A stretch of 64,000 nucleotides of DNA from Ornithodoros turicata (GCF_037126465.1 NC_088202.1:99789962-99853961); one strand, 5' to 3'; counted from the stretch's first letter, positions 12,666 through 25,350 are shown. The notes: a model not told the origin generated them from the sequence alone. Translations and numbers: made by a program.

Positions 12666-14154
12666 TAGTTTCCGTTCAGAACCGTTGCACAAACGCTTCC
12701 ATATAACCTGCTGTAACTGGTAGGAAGAAATCCCAAAGGTGTCTTGTGCAACAGGAACTTCGCACTTAAGTTCCTGCGTACCTATCCAGAACAGTGTCGT
12801 CGAAGTAGCAAAACCTACGCGTCCCGCACTCTCAAAGGTCCTTAGCGAGCCTTTCACAGAGCGTTCCATCTCGAGATAACAGCGACGTCGAAGAGTAGAG
12901 CAAACATGGCAGTTGGAGAAGTATACACATAGGGATTGATGAATGCTTCACGAGCATAGAATCGCTTTGGGCTTTGTGTCCCACGCAAGAAGAAACTTGC
13001 AGCACAGCGTCACATCGCTTGAACTTCATATGGCTCGCGTTAAATGGGGCGTGTAGTCTGGTTGCCGCAAAAAAGGAAGGCTAAGTGCTCCCGACAAAGG
13101 GGACAGGAAACAGCTAAGGTGGACCGTATGGTGAGCAGATACGTATATGTGCTCCTCGTGGAAAAAAAAAAAATTCAGGCTCACTGAAAGCAACCTGACC
13201 CTCACGGTCGTTTCATAAGGCTTTGGAACAGCGCACTTCGGTTTATTACTGTAAAAGCGATAAAAGAGGACAAGGAAGATGAGGTAGGAAATACAAAGAG
13301 AGTACTTATACTCACACTGCAAATGCGGTGCATCTACGTCCCTTGCTACCCTTGTTGATTTTATGGCCTCGGATCGCCATGTCATGTCCAAGGTCTTTAC
13401 GGGACGCGGCTATTAGTATGTAGCTTTTTATCGCTACTTTGCACTAATATGGTATTTATTAGGCTGACATCGTGACATTGTTAGATCGTTCATCAGTGCA
13501 AAAAATCGGATGCGATTGTCGATTGTCGTGCGTTACTTTAATGGCTTAAGTCCATTTCTGTGCACACGAATAGTGCTAGAACTGAGAAATATTTATTCTG
13601 TTTTCAATAATAAAGGGATCACGTAAAGCACGCGGCTTGTTTCGGAGATCAGTTGAGAATAAAAAGAACGTTTGGTACTTGAACCCTACGCTCGAGAACC
13701 TTTTATTTGCTAATTGTATTTACTTTGCTTTTTTTTGTTTTTTCAGTTTTTGGAAGCACAAATGTGCGCACTTTTATTACATCACGTTTAGTAAGCATGC
13801 CTTCCAACCCAACGCGAAACCCAACGCTTCCCCTACAGCTTAAAAATGGCGGAATAGGGTATTTATAACCTACAGGAACGAGTGAGTTTTTCGTAATTTA
13901 AAGAAAAATCTGGAAGCCTCAGATTTTTGACGCCGAGACGTCAGCACTTCATGTATCATTGAGGGAAGTTTCAGCGCATGCCGTGCCAGCGGTATTTTTT
14001 ATGGAGTGGAATAAATGCCCTACTATATTATGGGTGACTCTGTACTTAAATCCAGGAACGTGGCTTAATGTCTCCGTGATTGTTCGGTGTTGAAAGAAAA
14101 ATATGGGGATGTTGGCTCAATCTCCACGTTTGGCTGTCTACTTCAAACCCTGGT
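12666..14154. other. No recognisable gene
   Basis: The stretch is AT-rich towards 13.4-14.05 kb, with short open frames only. I found no domain or element ends. Confidence 0.45.
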
Positions 14155-14321
14155 TGAGGACGATGGTCTTCCTCCACACGGGTCCTGATCGGCGATGATG
14201 GAATGTCCCTACGGGCAGATGGTCGTGGCCTCACGCTAGGACGGGGCCGGGAGAACTGGCTGTCAGGTGCAGTGGCGCGCGGCAGCAGACACGTCTTCAT
14301 CGTCGTCTACGGGCCGCCACA
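14155..14321 (-). repeat. 3' LTR of the small LTR element (internally deleted)
   Basis: This copy aligns throughout with 14985-15251 but lacks 95 bp (15091-15185 of the other copy). The missing stretch ends at a second copy of CGGGAGAACT (15081-15090 and 15176-15185), of which one remains here at 14248-14257. That is the signature of a deletion between short direct repeats. The two LTRs also differ at several single bases, so this insertion is old. Confidence 0.6.
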
Positions 14322-14962
14322 TCACTCCCGCCCCTCAGACGCGGAGCTGCGCTTGCGGTTGAGGGTTGAGGTTCGCGTCGATACTAAGACGGGAGGAGTG
14401 ACGACGGCACGTGGACGAGGGAAAGCTTGGCATACGGCTTGAGTTCGTTGCAGCGGATGTAGCAGGATAGCGGGCGTGGACGTCCGTCGGCGATGTAGTG
14501 CGCTGTGCGTCGTGTCAGGTGGTAGCAGGACGATGGGGGCAGCGTGAGGCATTTCCGCGAGCGTCTTCCGGAAAGCGCTGCCGAGCTGACGCATGTGCGG
14601 CGTCAGGACGTAAGGACAGCGACGTACCGAGACCGGTAGTGGAGCGTGTTGCTCATTGAATGGTTGCTGGTGATGCGAGGGGTGCCATCGTGAAGTACGT
14701 GGAGGCCTAGAGAAGAGTGCGGGACCACGGTGTACCGTGGCCGGTACGGGGCGTTGAAGCCGAAGGGTGCCGGGTCAGAAGAAGCGAGCGTAGCCTTCTA
14801 TTACGAGCCCCGGTGGAGACACGTGATCGGTGACTCACTATAGGCGGGCCCTAGAACCATCGTCTGGTGTCTTGAGCACGTGTGCTGACGTTGCTGCTGG
14901 TTGATAGTGGTCGTTGTGAAATTTTGGATGGTGGAAAGCCGAATTCTACACCGGACTAAGGT

Positions 14963-14982
14963 GCTCGTTGTCCGGGTCACCA
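14963..14982 (-). promoter_or_regulatory. Putative primer-binding site of the small LTR element
   Basis: Read on the minus strand, TGGTGACCCGGACAACGAGC starts two bases after the LTR end. It has the TGG start complementary to the CCA end of a tRNA. The tRNA identity cannot be settled from the sequence alone. Confidence 0.45.
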
Positions 14983-14984
14983 AA

Positions 14985-15251
14985 TGTAGAGGACGATGGT
15001 CTTCCTCCACACGATTCCTGACCGGCGATGATGGAATGTCCCAGCGGGCAGATGGTCGTGGCCTCACGCTAGGATGGTGCCGGGAGAACTTCTTCTTCCT
15101 CCAGCTCAGGCCAGAGCAATGGCCGTTATCCACTGAGGGCGATTGGCCAGGGCTAGTCGTGACGTGAAACTCGCCCGGGAGAACTGGCTGGCAAGCGCAG
15201 TGGCGCGCGGCAGCAGAGGCACGTCTTCATCGTCGTCCACGGGCCGCCACA
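14985..15251 (-). repeat. 5' LTR of the small LTR element
   Basis: This is the full-length 267-bp copy, TG at 14985 and CA at 15251 on the plus strand. It contains an internal direct repeat CGGGAGAACT at 15081-15090 and 15176-15185 that explains the shorter partner at 14155-14321. Confidence 0.6.
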
Positions 15252-16597
15252 CGCTTATAGTGACGTGACCAATGTATATCTAAACAGGTAGCGCAACTCC
15301 CATAGGCCCCTGTGTCTTCCGAATGACTCCACGACAGAGACAGTCAGCGCCATCCATCCGTTGCGCGGACTACTACGATAGTAAATAAATGGCGTCAGAG
15401 GTGACGTCAGCAGTGCCAATAATAAGTAGTGCATAGTTAGCCATGGTACGCTTGCGTTGTATTCCCTTTTCCTCACCCAGGCAACAATACCAGACGAGAA
15501 CACAGAAAAATAAATCATATGAGGTTTAATGAAACATATCAATTCGAAATACATATAGCTATCACCGATATTGACAACTCCAAACAGAAGGGCATCGTGA
15601 TGACCACACAGAAATTAGGAAGGTTCACGTAAGGTCCATTTCTCACCTAGAGCTATACGTACACGTAGTGATTAGACGTTTGCATTTATTCAATGAGTGG
15701 CCATTATAGGTTCATTGCAACAAAACATGATATCGTTGGTGCACAGCTGGTTCCTGCTAACACTGACGCTATCATGTCCACTCGTCCCATGATCTTTTTT
15801 TTTCCGCGGGGCGAGAAACAGGAGATGCATTGTATTCGTCTGTTCACACGTGTTAATCTTGGTCTACAGCTCCGAGATGTGAACGTCGCTTCCTGTTTAA
15901 CTCAAAAAGTGTACGAACTCCGTATTACAATGCACGGGCACACCGCACGGATACAGAGATCCACGGATAGGCACGCCCACTGTGACACATGCGCAAAGGA
16001 GAAGGATACGGAAATGTTCTCGGGTGGTAGATGATTTCATATATGGGCACGAGTGGGGCAACAGAAAGTTTTTTCTACATAGAAATTATGAATAACCTAC
16101 TAGTACACACACAACCCATGCCCACGTTGTAAAGTTTTTTTTTGTTTACGACCATACCTCTACTACCAACACACAGGATCGCTCGCGCCTCATGGTGGTA
16201 GCCTTGGCGATGGGTCTGATTTGGTATTTTTGCTTGTTTTCGCTACAAGTTTAGATATACCTTGACGTGACGACGTGACCGCGTTTCTGTTGAAGGCACA
16301 TGCTCTGTCCGTGACTTACTTTACTTATAAATTATTTTCATCAAAGCTAAGTTTTTCATAAACAACTATGGTGCACGTAACTGAGCCAGAAGCCAAAAAG
16401 GGAGGTAAACAGTACTTCCCTCCACTATGGGTCGGTTTATTGACCTTGACTTCGCTGCTCAACGTAAGTAAATCGAAATGTTTTCTGAATAGCTACGCTA
16501 GTAGTATGTTCCTGTAGAGTCGTGTTCAACCAAAGAACAGCACGCCCGCTCTACAGTTGTTCCTATTGGCTGCATAGACAGCCGCATCACTTTACGT
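15252..16597. other. No recognisable gene
   Basis: Only open frames up to 113 codons are present, with no recognised domain. Around 16400-16425 a short inverted pair, GGGAGGTAAAC and ACTTCCCTCC, is visible but too short to interpret. Confidence 0.4.
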
Positions 16598-16610
16598 CAC
16601 GACAAGTAGA

Positions 16611-16867
16611 CCCTTCTCGGTAGCTCACTCGGTAACGTGTTAGCTTGCAGAGCTCAAGGTCGCGGGTTCAAACCGGGCCGAGGACGGTAGCAATGTGAGG
16701 GAGGTAAACATTGCTTCCAGCACCGTGTGTCGGAGAGTTCCGGCGCATGTCAAAAGAACCCCAGGTGGTCGAAATGATCCGCAGTCCTACCCTGCGGCAC
16801 CTTCAACATGCCGCCATACTATAGGCAGACAAACCTTACGTGTAACATCACGGCACCGTTATCATAC
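16611..16867 (+). mobile_element. tRNA-derived SINE with intact 13-bp target duplication
   Basis: The head has an A box (TAGCTCACTCGG, 16621-16632) and a B box (GGTTCAAACC, 16665-16674), spaced as in tRNA. The body carries the words AACCCCAGGTGGTCGAAAT and ATCCGCAGTCCTACCCTG, shared with 42622-42833. CACGACAAGTAGA flanks it exactly at 16598-16610 and 16868-16880, a target-site duplication made by LINE-type target-primed insertion. Borders are therefore precise. It is non-coding and would rely on a partner LINE. Confidence 0.85.
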
Positions 16868-17399
16868 CACGACAAGTAGAGCGCCCAGACCGAAAGTATT
16901 GATGCCGCATGGGCGGCACCTGTTCGAGTTACAGTATAATTTCTCCGGTGAAGTAGTTCTTAGGTTTGAAGGGCTATATTTTGTGCCATTCTTAGGTTGA
17001 ACACAGGTATAGTTCTTTCTGACTTGTGCGACGAATTTAAATGGTTCTCGGAGAAGACGTGTTTCACTGCTCGATCCGGATTGGATTTGCGTGATTCAGG
17101 TCTTCTAGGTGCTCCTTCTTAGCCTCCGAGAAAGCTTGGATCCGGCTAGAACTCCAATGAACACAAACACTCATACATACGTTGGATGAATGTGAGGTGG
17201 GCAAGCTTTTTGGGTAGAAGTGAGGGGATGATGGTGGAAAGGGTACTTTAAAAGATCTGTCGCCACTCTGGTGGAGCACAAGAACTCCGCAAGAACACGA
17301 AGGCCTTGCATCTGGCGGGTAGCGTTCGACCACGGCCAGGTCGAACGCCGCTGGTCAATACATCGCAGACCAGTTTCTAATTAGTATACGCTCTTGGTG

Positions 17400-18000
17400 A
17401 TTCTGCCCATAAGTCAAGATGATGTAGTAGAGGTCAACATGCCCTCCATGGGTGGGAAAGAGGAGGTGGAGCCGAGACAGTGTTTGAAGGCAGGTGTAAG
17501 GGCAACGTTCAGCGTCATGCGGTGGAAGAGTGCTGCGAAAGGCCGCGATAGTCGCGGGAAAAGTTGTAAGAGAAAGTGTGGGGTCTATACCACAGAGAGA
17601 AGAGATTGGTATGCATCGTGTTATTGTGCCTGCATCTTGAGGCCGGTGGGGGTCGAAAGGAGGTGTCTACGGTCGCCCGAAGACAACATTATCGGGAAAA
17701 GAGCTGCGTGCTGATGGGCGCTCAAAGCAGCTCTGTCTCGCAGAGACTGCCTGGACTAGCTGAGACTGCCAGATGTGGGCATCGACTTTCGCCAGTCTCT
17801 TGGCCGGAAGCTCGTTGTTTTTCGCTGGTAGGTGCCCGTCGAGTCCCTCCGTTCTGGATTTCAATGCTCTGTACTGAATTCGCGTGCTCGCAGCAGATCC
17901 CCCTGTCGAATTTGCTATTAGAGCACGAAGTAAGCTCCTTACATTACACTTCACAGTGTTGCCGTTGCGGAATGGACGTGACGGGAATACGATTGCATTA
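17400..18000 (-). pseudogene. I-like LINE remnant: RNase H end and C-terminal tail
   Basis: On the minus strand, near 17750-17800, a segment reads GHLPAKNNELPAKRLAK, which resembles the closing RNase H motif (PGH..I.GNE.ADRLAK) of I-clade LINEs. Further on, near 17490-17550, another frame reads LFHRMTLNVALTPAF, which matches LLHRMRLNVAFTP in the LINE C-terminus at 47390-47869. Frameshifts and stops separate the pieces, so this is a decayed copy of the same LINE family. The Cys/His knuckle that should follow is lost. Confidence 0.4.
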
Positions 18001-18100
18001 TACTTGTTATGCGTCATGTTGTTCTCAAGAGGTGGACAGCCCATGGTAGCAGCCCAAATAAAATGAGTGATACCAGAGAGAGAAAAGCACCAGCTGTGCA

Positions 18101-21100
18101 CGCGTTGCCATTCGACATGTATTGATTCATTTAGTACGCATGATGGTTATCGGGTCCACTAACGTCGTCTACAAACTTGTTCGTCTAAGGATGAAATAGG
18201 CCTTCTGTTTTTTGAAGTCTGTATAATAAACGCGAAAACATGAGACTAGTGCCGTGTACGACCATAGCGGCCACGCAAGGCACGACGGTCACTGGAAACT
18301 TTGTATCCACAAAAGTGAGGTCGTCAATTAAAAACTACTGTGCACGAAGATTCAATGAGAAGATTACAGGCTCTCGGCACTGGCTATGCAGCTTCCTTCA
18401 CTTTTCACACGAAAGCATGTTGGCAGCACTCGCGTATTGACGAACATGCCGGTAGAAGTGTTCAATGAAGCAAGTGGTGGAAAACTGACAGCGACAGCGT
18501 AAACTTCCATATCATCGTCATCATGTATCTCTCTCTTTCCATTTTTTCTTTCTATTTCTCTATTTCTATTCCACGGAATAATTGTCTTCGTTAGCTTCGT
18601 TTTTCAAGTTCCCTGGATAATTTCGCTTTCTCGCAAACACTCTAGCGCAAACAGTTCTCGTGAGAAAAAAAAAAAAAAAAAGATTTATATTTACTCTGCT
18701 TGCTGCCACATGATCTCTCTGTTTCTTGAGCCGTCCCAAGTATGCTTGCAGTAATAAAACAGACTAGTCCAGAAAAGAGAACGAGGGGGGGGGGGGCAGA
18801 AAGAAAAAGACGCTGCAGATGGCCACCTATCGTTAATACACGCAACATGCAAAATACCTGCCGTTTTACGTGCTTTCCTGCTGTTGTTGAAAGGATGACC
18901 GATCAACACATTTCGGAGAATGTCGCGCACACGAAGTACGTCTGCGTGCTCGACACCATTACATGAGCCCCATTCAAACCCATCACGCAAACTGGGCGGG
19001 AGGAAGCGTCCGAAAAAGTGAAAACGGTGCCACACGTCTGGGCCGTAATTATCCCCTGTGCGCTCCAGGGACGGACGCGTAAAACTACCTCGCGGGAACG
19101 TAAAACTCACGCAATCTTGGCTTGCTTCTCTAATTGGTTGATGACACTGCGGGCGCAGTGGCATGTTGCCATGCAGCCGCAAGCATTATGTCTCTTCTTC
19201 TCTTGCTATAAAGGAACATTTGTAGGTCGCAGTGTGTAGTTGAGGCATAGTTCGCGTATTCGAACCCCCAAAATAGCAATTGTAGCTTGGCTTTTGCGTC
19301 AGATTGACAAATGAAATCTATTATTCCCGCATAAACCCGTCTAGAGCTCCCCCTCCGGTTGAATGGATTCCTTCGCACCACTCAGGGTGGATGCTTTTCT
19401 GCAATCTAGCTGACACTAAACTGACCGCCTAGAATGACGGTAAAGTATATCAGTTAATCCGTACGACTGTCCTGACGTCCTGGAATGTCGATTGACTATT
19501 CTGCGGGTCATATTTTGGAAGCGCGCTATGGTAATTCTTCAGAATGGTTATAAACAGTTCAAAACAACCTATATACAACATACATGCGTGTATACATTAA
19601 TATACGACATAGTTTCAAAAAGAACGCAATAAGCGATAAAGCACACAACGCTCCTAATTAAAAGAAGGAAAGAGAGGATGGAGACTAATTGAAGTTTGAT
19701 TTTCGAATCGCGTGCTGAACGATGGCTGCTCTGCAGTTTAAAGATTGCCGGCTGGCCCCTTTTATGCGAGGTGACGTTAGCGAAAATAGATTTCATCTTG
19801 CGTTGCGACTGAAAGCAGCGTTTGCCTTTTCTCCCAATAGCGCGGATCTCCTGGTGACGTCCTTCGCAGACTCATTCTAATACAAACGTGCTGCTCCCCG
19901 TATAATGTAATAATACCGCCTGCGCATGAGCCTCGCGAAAAATCACCTGCTTTGGGGGAATGAGGTCATATCCAATTCTCGTGAGTGTTGATTTTGCGTT
20001 CGCTATTGACCGTGCTTCACCGTGTTATCTTTTCATTACGGCGGGGATTCTCTAACCTAGAACTACCTAAATTTTAGGGCCTTGTGTGTTTTCTTTACAA
20101 CTACTACCGCTCCCCAGCTGTTCCACATTCTGTGGTTCCGTAATTTAACCAATGAAAGGAATGGAAAAGGAATATATAAGATATAGGGAATCGGTAAAGA
20201 TAAAAGGATAAGCCTCAGGTCGGAGTCTGCCAATATCTAGAACAGAGATTGCCGTCTTTCCTGCTCGAATTGCCGGCGGCTCTATTTTGAAGCACGTACG
20301 CGAGGCGAACGTTAAGAAAAGAAATACGGTACTCTCGAACCCAAGTCGATTTTCAGAAAAAGAAAAAAAAAAGTAATCATTGGAAACTCTCGAACCACTT
20401 TTGTATTTAAAAAATTGACTGTAGTCTTTGGCGCACTGCCAAACGCGTACGAAACGCGATATCATTGCAGCAGTCGAGGACGGTGCCTGCACTGCGTGCG
20501 TCGGTTGCGTTGACGTGAGTCCGTTAAAGGCTGGTTTAGAGTCCGACGCAGTCTTCGCCCATCGCCGCCCGCGTTCCACATGGACAGCCAGCGTTCGCTA
20601 CGCCACTCTTCCTCATCCTAACAAGTCATAGTCTGACGCGATTAGGCGCAGCACAACGAAAACACTATCGGAGGTTTTTACATTTCGTTGTGGGAAAGCA
20701 GTCATATCTGGCAAATGTACCCGCGTGTTGGAATCCGACTAAAGACAATCCGTGTTCCCATCGTTGGCACTGTTATGTTTATGCTACTGTAATACGGTTG
20801 GTGCCCCCAAAACATGGACACTGAATTGAAGAAGAAAGTCACACGTCTTCCCAGCTGTTCTCCTTCTTTTGCTTGTTGGCGAGCAACAGCTGCGTGAAAT
20901 GGGAGACACTTTATTTTCTTGGATAATGTGGGAACAAAAATATGTTATAAAATTACAGATTCAAAGCACTGTTGTGGCTCAGCATTACATACATGATATT
21001 TGTGTTCTCATCTGATGCGGTCTGTCGCCCGAAATCATTTTATACCTGCTGAAAGATCTTTCAGCATCTACAGAGTTCATAGGAACTTTATAGGAAGGAG

Positions 21101-22040
21101 TTTACAATACATGCCCTGGGGAAGTTACATTTTTAATGCACCCCTTTTTGTTCTTGGGCTGTAGCCATTATTTAAAAGTCTTAACTTCTTGAAGGCAACC
21201 TCCCAGATATCAAATCAAAATCCCCCACAGGTACTGCTAAACCGCATACGGGAGGGACGCCGCCCCTTCTTCAGGTGAAGTATACACAATAAACTTGGGC
21301 TAATGTTATTCTAATTTGTCTTTTTTAATTTTTAATTTCCGGATCGGGCTGACAAACATGTTTCCGAGAGCCTGGCTCGGTCGGGTGACGCAGCTAATTG
21401 CACACAATGGAGGACTATTAGTTCATATGATCAAGGGCTTGCGTCATTCCTGTGCATAAGCGGGAATAGCAAGTCGGCTTCTGGAGCCAGGCTAACATTT
21501 CCCCTCTTTCTTTGTTTTTCTTTTTTTGCCAATAAACCTATCAATAGAACCTTCTCAAAGCCACGTGAGATTGCTTCTGACTCCTCACAGCTTTCACAAT
21601 CACGTTCGCGAAGCTTGGTGAGAGGAGAAGGGACTCAGGGGAGTCTGTCGACGGCATCCTCTACCTCCACAGAAACTTGTAGTGTATTGACAACGCGCTT
21701 GCCCGCCTGCGCTGTGGATTCAAATTTGGTCTTGTGCTATTGCGGTGTGAAACCGCTAGTTCTTGTATGTTTGTAGCCTCGTGTTCTGTTCTTAAAAATC
21801 TACTTATATAGATTTCTTCGATAAGCGCGAGGAAGGCGTAAGTCACAATGCTAGGCCTGACCCTATTGGCTGAGTCACCGAGCCGTGCCGCATAAAAACT
21901 GGGACACCCGGGACATTTTTCAATGCGGCCGGGCCAGGTCGGGCCCGGAAACGTCGGCCCGCGCAGAGCTCTTAAGCTAGGTTCTCACTGCCAGGCACAC
22001 GCTCCCGTTGCTGAAAACGGCGACCGGAGAACGGCAAGGA
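18101..22040. other. No recognisable gene
   Basis: The stretch contains short open frames, a poly-A run at 18665-18681, a G run at 18784-18796 and a perfect 18-bp palindrome GCTGAAAGATCTTTCAGC at 21048-21065. The 21.0-21.3 kb part looks like a dispersed repeat but shows no diagnostic ends. Confidence 0.45.
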
Positions 22041-22290
22041 TGTTAGAATTTGTTAGAAGGGTGGTAGAATTTCTATATAAAGGTGTAGAGGGGAAAGAGG
22101 GGACCCAACTAACCTGTTATTGGCTTTTATCAGGTGCTATGTACCGCGAGCAGTGATTTTAGTCATTCTTGTTATCTTCCTTGTGCAGTAAAGCTGTGAG
22201 TTCAGCCTGAGTTTGTGCCTCTCGTCTCCTCGTCCAATTGGCTGAAGTTTACCACGTATGGCAAGGGTGTCCACATTAATGGCGCCCGAC
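22041..22290 (+). mobile_element. Candidate 5' LTR plus primer-binding site
   Basis: A TG...CA-bounded stretch (TGTTAGAATT at 22041, ending CCACA at 22275) holds a TATA box (TATATAAAG, 22074-22082) and an AGTAAA poly(A)-like signal near 22190. Four bases after its end comes TGGCGCCCGAC (22280-22290), very like the tRNA-Lys primer-binding site used by many LTR retroelements. No second copy and no gag-pol frame follow within the window, so this would be the 5' remnant of a truncated LTR retrotransposon. The start is chosen on the TGT and the primer-site spacing and could be off by some bases. Confidence 0.45.
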
Positions 22291-25176
22291 GGTTGTTGTA
22301 ATCTCGAGCTATCTCGACGAGAACGAGACTTGCGCCACTTCCGTCTCCATTGTCCGGCCAGCTGCCCAGCTCTCCGTTTCACGAACAGGAAGCAGACGCT
22401 TTGTTCTCCTTCGCCACGATTGGTTGGTCATCACCCGTCCGACGGCGTCAGTCGCGCAAGGAGCGACTGCCTGGACGGCGTTAGAGAACGGGCCTGCAGC
22501 ATCCTCCAAGTGACGTCTTTGCCGTTGCGGGCGCCGTTCAAAACTCCCGCCGCAGCCGAGGCGATGCGATAGAGCGAGAGGGCATGTAGCGAGAGTGAGG
22601 GGGGTGGGGGGGCATCTCTGCTTCAGGCTACTACCAAAGTCAGGCTACTACGTCAGTGAAGCACAGCAACATTGACGGCAGTGTAACATTAGCGCTTTCA
22701 TAAAAAAAACAAAGAAGAAAGAGTGAATGTTACGTTACATCAGAGTAATCTCAGTGACAAATAAAGATTTTACACTGGCGAAAGACTTGGGTATACTCTT
22801 TTTTTTTTCTTTTCTCAGTGTGACAGTAACAAAAATTGAATACGAAAACTTGCATAGCTATATCCTTTCACTCCGTAATACTGTGACGCGTACGTTTGAG
22901 AAGTTCGCAGTGGGCTCCACAGATTGAGACTTCATTTCCACAAGTCAGAGATAAAATGCAGTGAGGTGCTTTCGCAACCGTCACGACGCTCTTCAAAACG
23001 AGACGCCCCTCCAACGGAGTTCCCTGACGGTAGTTGCTGTCAGGCAGTTTTCGAACAATGCGAGGCTCTTCGAATAAAAGTCAAGTGCCGTATCTCCGTA
23101 ACGACAGTGGTCTCTGGAACGCGGGAGACACCGCGCATGCATATTTGAAAGACGGAAAAATTTCCCCCATGCTCCGCACGCTCGTTTCAAATGGGGAAAA
23201 TAGAGAAAAGTTCAACCACGCTCGACAATACGCGACGAGCAAAAGGCCCTTCCGTAAATATTGGATGGACCCTATTTCGAATTGACGTAAACGCATTCCG
23301 CTGTCTCGACGTGCTTTACACTGTAGCGCGCTCACTGACCAGGGGACCCGAGATAATTTCGTTTTATGTTATCGCTTTATGCCTTTTACATTCCGTCATT
23401 TCTCCCTATGTTCTTATCTCGGGGCGCTCGACTATTTTTCATTCCAAATAGCTTCCGTTTTTGGCGATTTTCTCGTTCTCGCCCGAGCGCAACTTGTAAC
23501 ATAACTCAATTTTTCCTTGCCTGTAGGCAGCCGGAGGTAATCATTCCTCGGCTTTTTCCTGGAGCTCCTCGCCGTCGTCTTCAGCATTTTTTTATTGCGA
23601 AGGAAATTCCGTTTAGCATCGTTCCGCCTCAAGTCGAATTGCTATGGGAGAGGAATTATTGCATAGGCGAATATCATTTTGCCGACTTCCAACGTAAGCA
23701 CACTACGACGGCTAAGCTATCGTTCCTTTCCTTTCTTGGAAGCAGGGGAGCTGTTTGATAATTTCTGGTGAGGGTATATTTCTTGTCTTTACGGAAGGAT
23801 AGAGAAATTGCGCGCCCAAATTAAAGCCGTCGAGCTTCTACTCCCTGTGTGTTCCTCTTGGTCTTTTCATGACGCACTGGGTGTATCAAAACATTGCTAA
23901 AACGATATTGTTAAACAATATTTTTATACCCGCCTCTTCATGGAGGGCTCGACAGGGGCGTCAAAGAATAAGAGAAAGCCATTCTTATTCGCCATTTCTT
24001 CGTTCATATTGTTCGTCCGCCATTATTATGGGTATAGGGGCAGCGCGCCGTGACGTGCTTTATTAGGGCTAACAAAGTTGAACGGTAGTTAAGAATAATG
24101 CTGATGCTGAAGAATGCTGTGAGCCTTAGCACCGGCGTCGTTATCGCATCACTGTGAATGGCAAGCAGTACGAGGCCACACGCGCAATCCAACCTGTTTC
24201 ACTGCAAGAGTATTGGATAAAACTTATTGGTTTTGGTAGAAAGACGTTACAAAACGACGCATAGACACGGCAGTCGCGTTGTTTCCTAACGGTTCAACCG
24301 CCGATCATGGACACCACTATTTTTATGCTGATGTGTATGATGTATGTATGATATGATATGTATGTATGGTGTATGACGTGTATTATGACTCATTGTGGCA
24401 GGGCGAAAGGAGACACACAAGACTAAACAGGATAAGGCGCTCGAATTAGTATTTTGTCCCCTTTCGCGCTGTGAAAATGAGCCAAAACAGTTTGCTTCTT
24501 GTTGTTTGAGAAAATTTATTAGACGACTCATACTATAGAACACACTTGCTTCTTTGTTGTAACATGACGTTTGCAATGACATCAGCCCAGGACCTGTCCA
24601 GAATGCATTGCTTTGCCCTGGCACGCTATTGCCCATGGAGTAATATGTGGTAGGGCATCCCTGTGATGGCGTTGGACTGGGCGGATTTTTTGTGTGGCCG
24701 CACTTGGCTTACTCCGTTCGTGAAAGTAGACATTGTGTACCTTTTAGAGTAATTCGACTGATGGTGCCACAATGGTTTGCGTTGCGTCTCAGTGGAGCGC
24801 AGTACTAAAACGGTGGTGCGCGACGAAAGTGCAGCGTGCTACTAACTGCTAACGCATAGCATACGCAAGCGCCTAGCGGCTATACTGAAACTGCCTCTTA
24901 ATACTGCTCATACGAGAAAAGTAAGGCTAATTGCATCTCGTACATGAGATTGTTTGGCGAAGTATTTTTATTGTTTCAGTTAATAAGTATTATTTCAAAA
25001 AAATAATAAAATAAGAACTAAAGCGCCGAAAAATTCATGGTGCTCAATCGGTGGCCCAAACAGGTCGTTTTCAAACGGGACCTCATTATACTGCATTCCA
25101 CGTGGCATGCCTGCGTAGTTGAAGCAATAACTGTGCTGGTTAGCACGGTGGCCCGTTGTTTTCTGTGTCTTAGGCC
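22291..25176. other. No recognisable gene
   Basis: The first 300 bases are GC-rich and could be the leader of the LTR element at 22.04 kb. The rest has open frames up to 130 codons (23366-23758) without recognisable domains, and a TATG/TGTA-rich low-complexity patch at 24330-24385. Confidence 0.4.
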
Positions 25177-25350
25177 CAGTTTCACCAACGGCAGTTAACA
25201 TTTGAACCGAGGTTAGACTTATCTAAAGCTGGTGTTAATCGTTAATTGGAAATCTCGCTATCCCGCGTTGGTGAAACAGGGTTGATAATTCGCACCAAGT
25301 TTAGAAACGTCTGGTCTCGGTTCAAATGTTAAACCGCGTTGGTGAAACCG
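25177..25350. mobile_element. 174-bp MITE-like element with long terminal inverted repeats
   Basis: The left end begins CAGTTTCACCAACG and continues with TTAACATTTGAACCGAG. The right end is its near-exact inverse (CTCGGTTCAAATGTTAA ... CGTTGGTGAAACCG). An internal copy of GCGTTGGTGAAAC lies near 25265-25277. The short length, inverted ends and lack of coding capacity fit a MITE. I could not define a target-site duplication, so the superfamily is open. Confidence 0.65.

Larger units (their letters stand above)
14155..15251 (-). mobile_element. Small non-autonomous LTR retrotransposon (TRIM-like)
   Basis: Two direct copies of a TG...CA-bounded sequence, 14155-14321 and 14985-15251, flank only about 660 bp of internal DNA with no long open frame. 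On the minus strand the right copy is followed by TTTGGTGACCCGGAC, a typical spacer plus primer-binding site starting TGG. The left copy is preceded by purine-rich GAGGGGCGGGAGTGA, a plausible polypurine tract. LTR, primer site, short non-coding interior, polypurine tract and LTR together describe a terminal-repeat retrotransposon in miniature, which would need proteins supplied in trans. I found no target-site duplication, so one end may be eroded. Confidence 0.6.

Noticed and set aside
14832..14844. GACTCACTATAGG, as in the T7 promoter, hinting at vector contamination
   Set aside because: Only 13 bases match, the upstream TAATAC is missing, and the stretch lies inside the internal region of the small LTR element.
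21232..21285. CTGAAGA, hairpin and downstream bases on the minus strand as a fifth hammerhead-like core
   Set aside because: The GAAA box is absent (GTATG follows the hairpin), so only the first half of the core agrees.
24330..24385. TATG/TGTA repeats as a tandem repeat locus
   Set aside because: They are irregular low complexity without a stable repeat unit.
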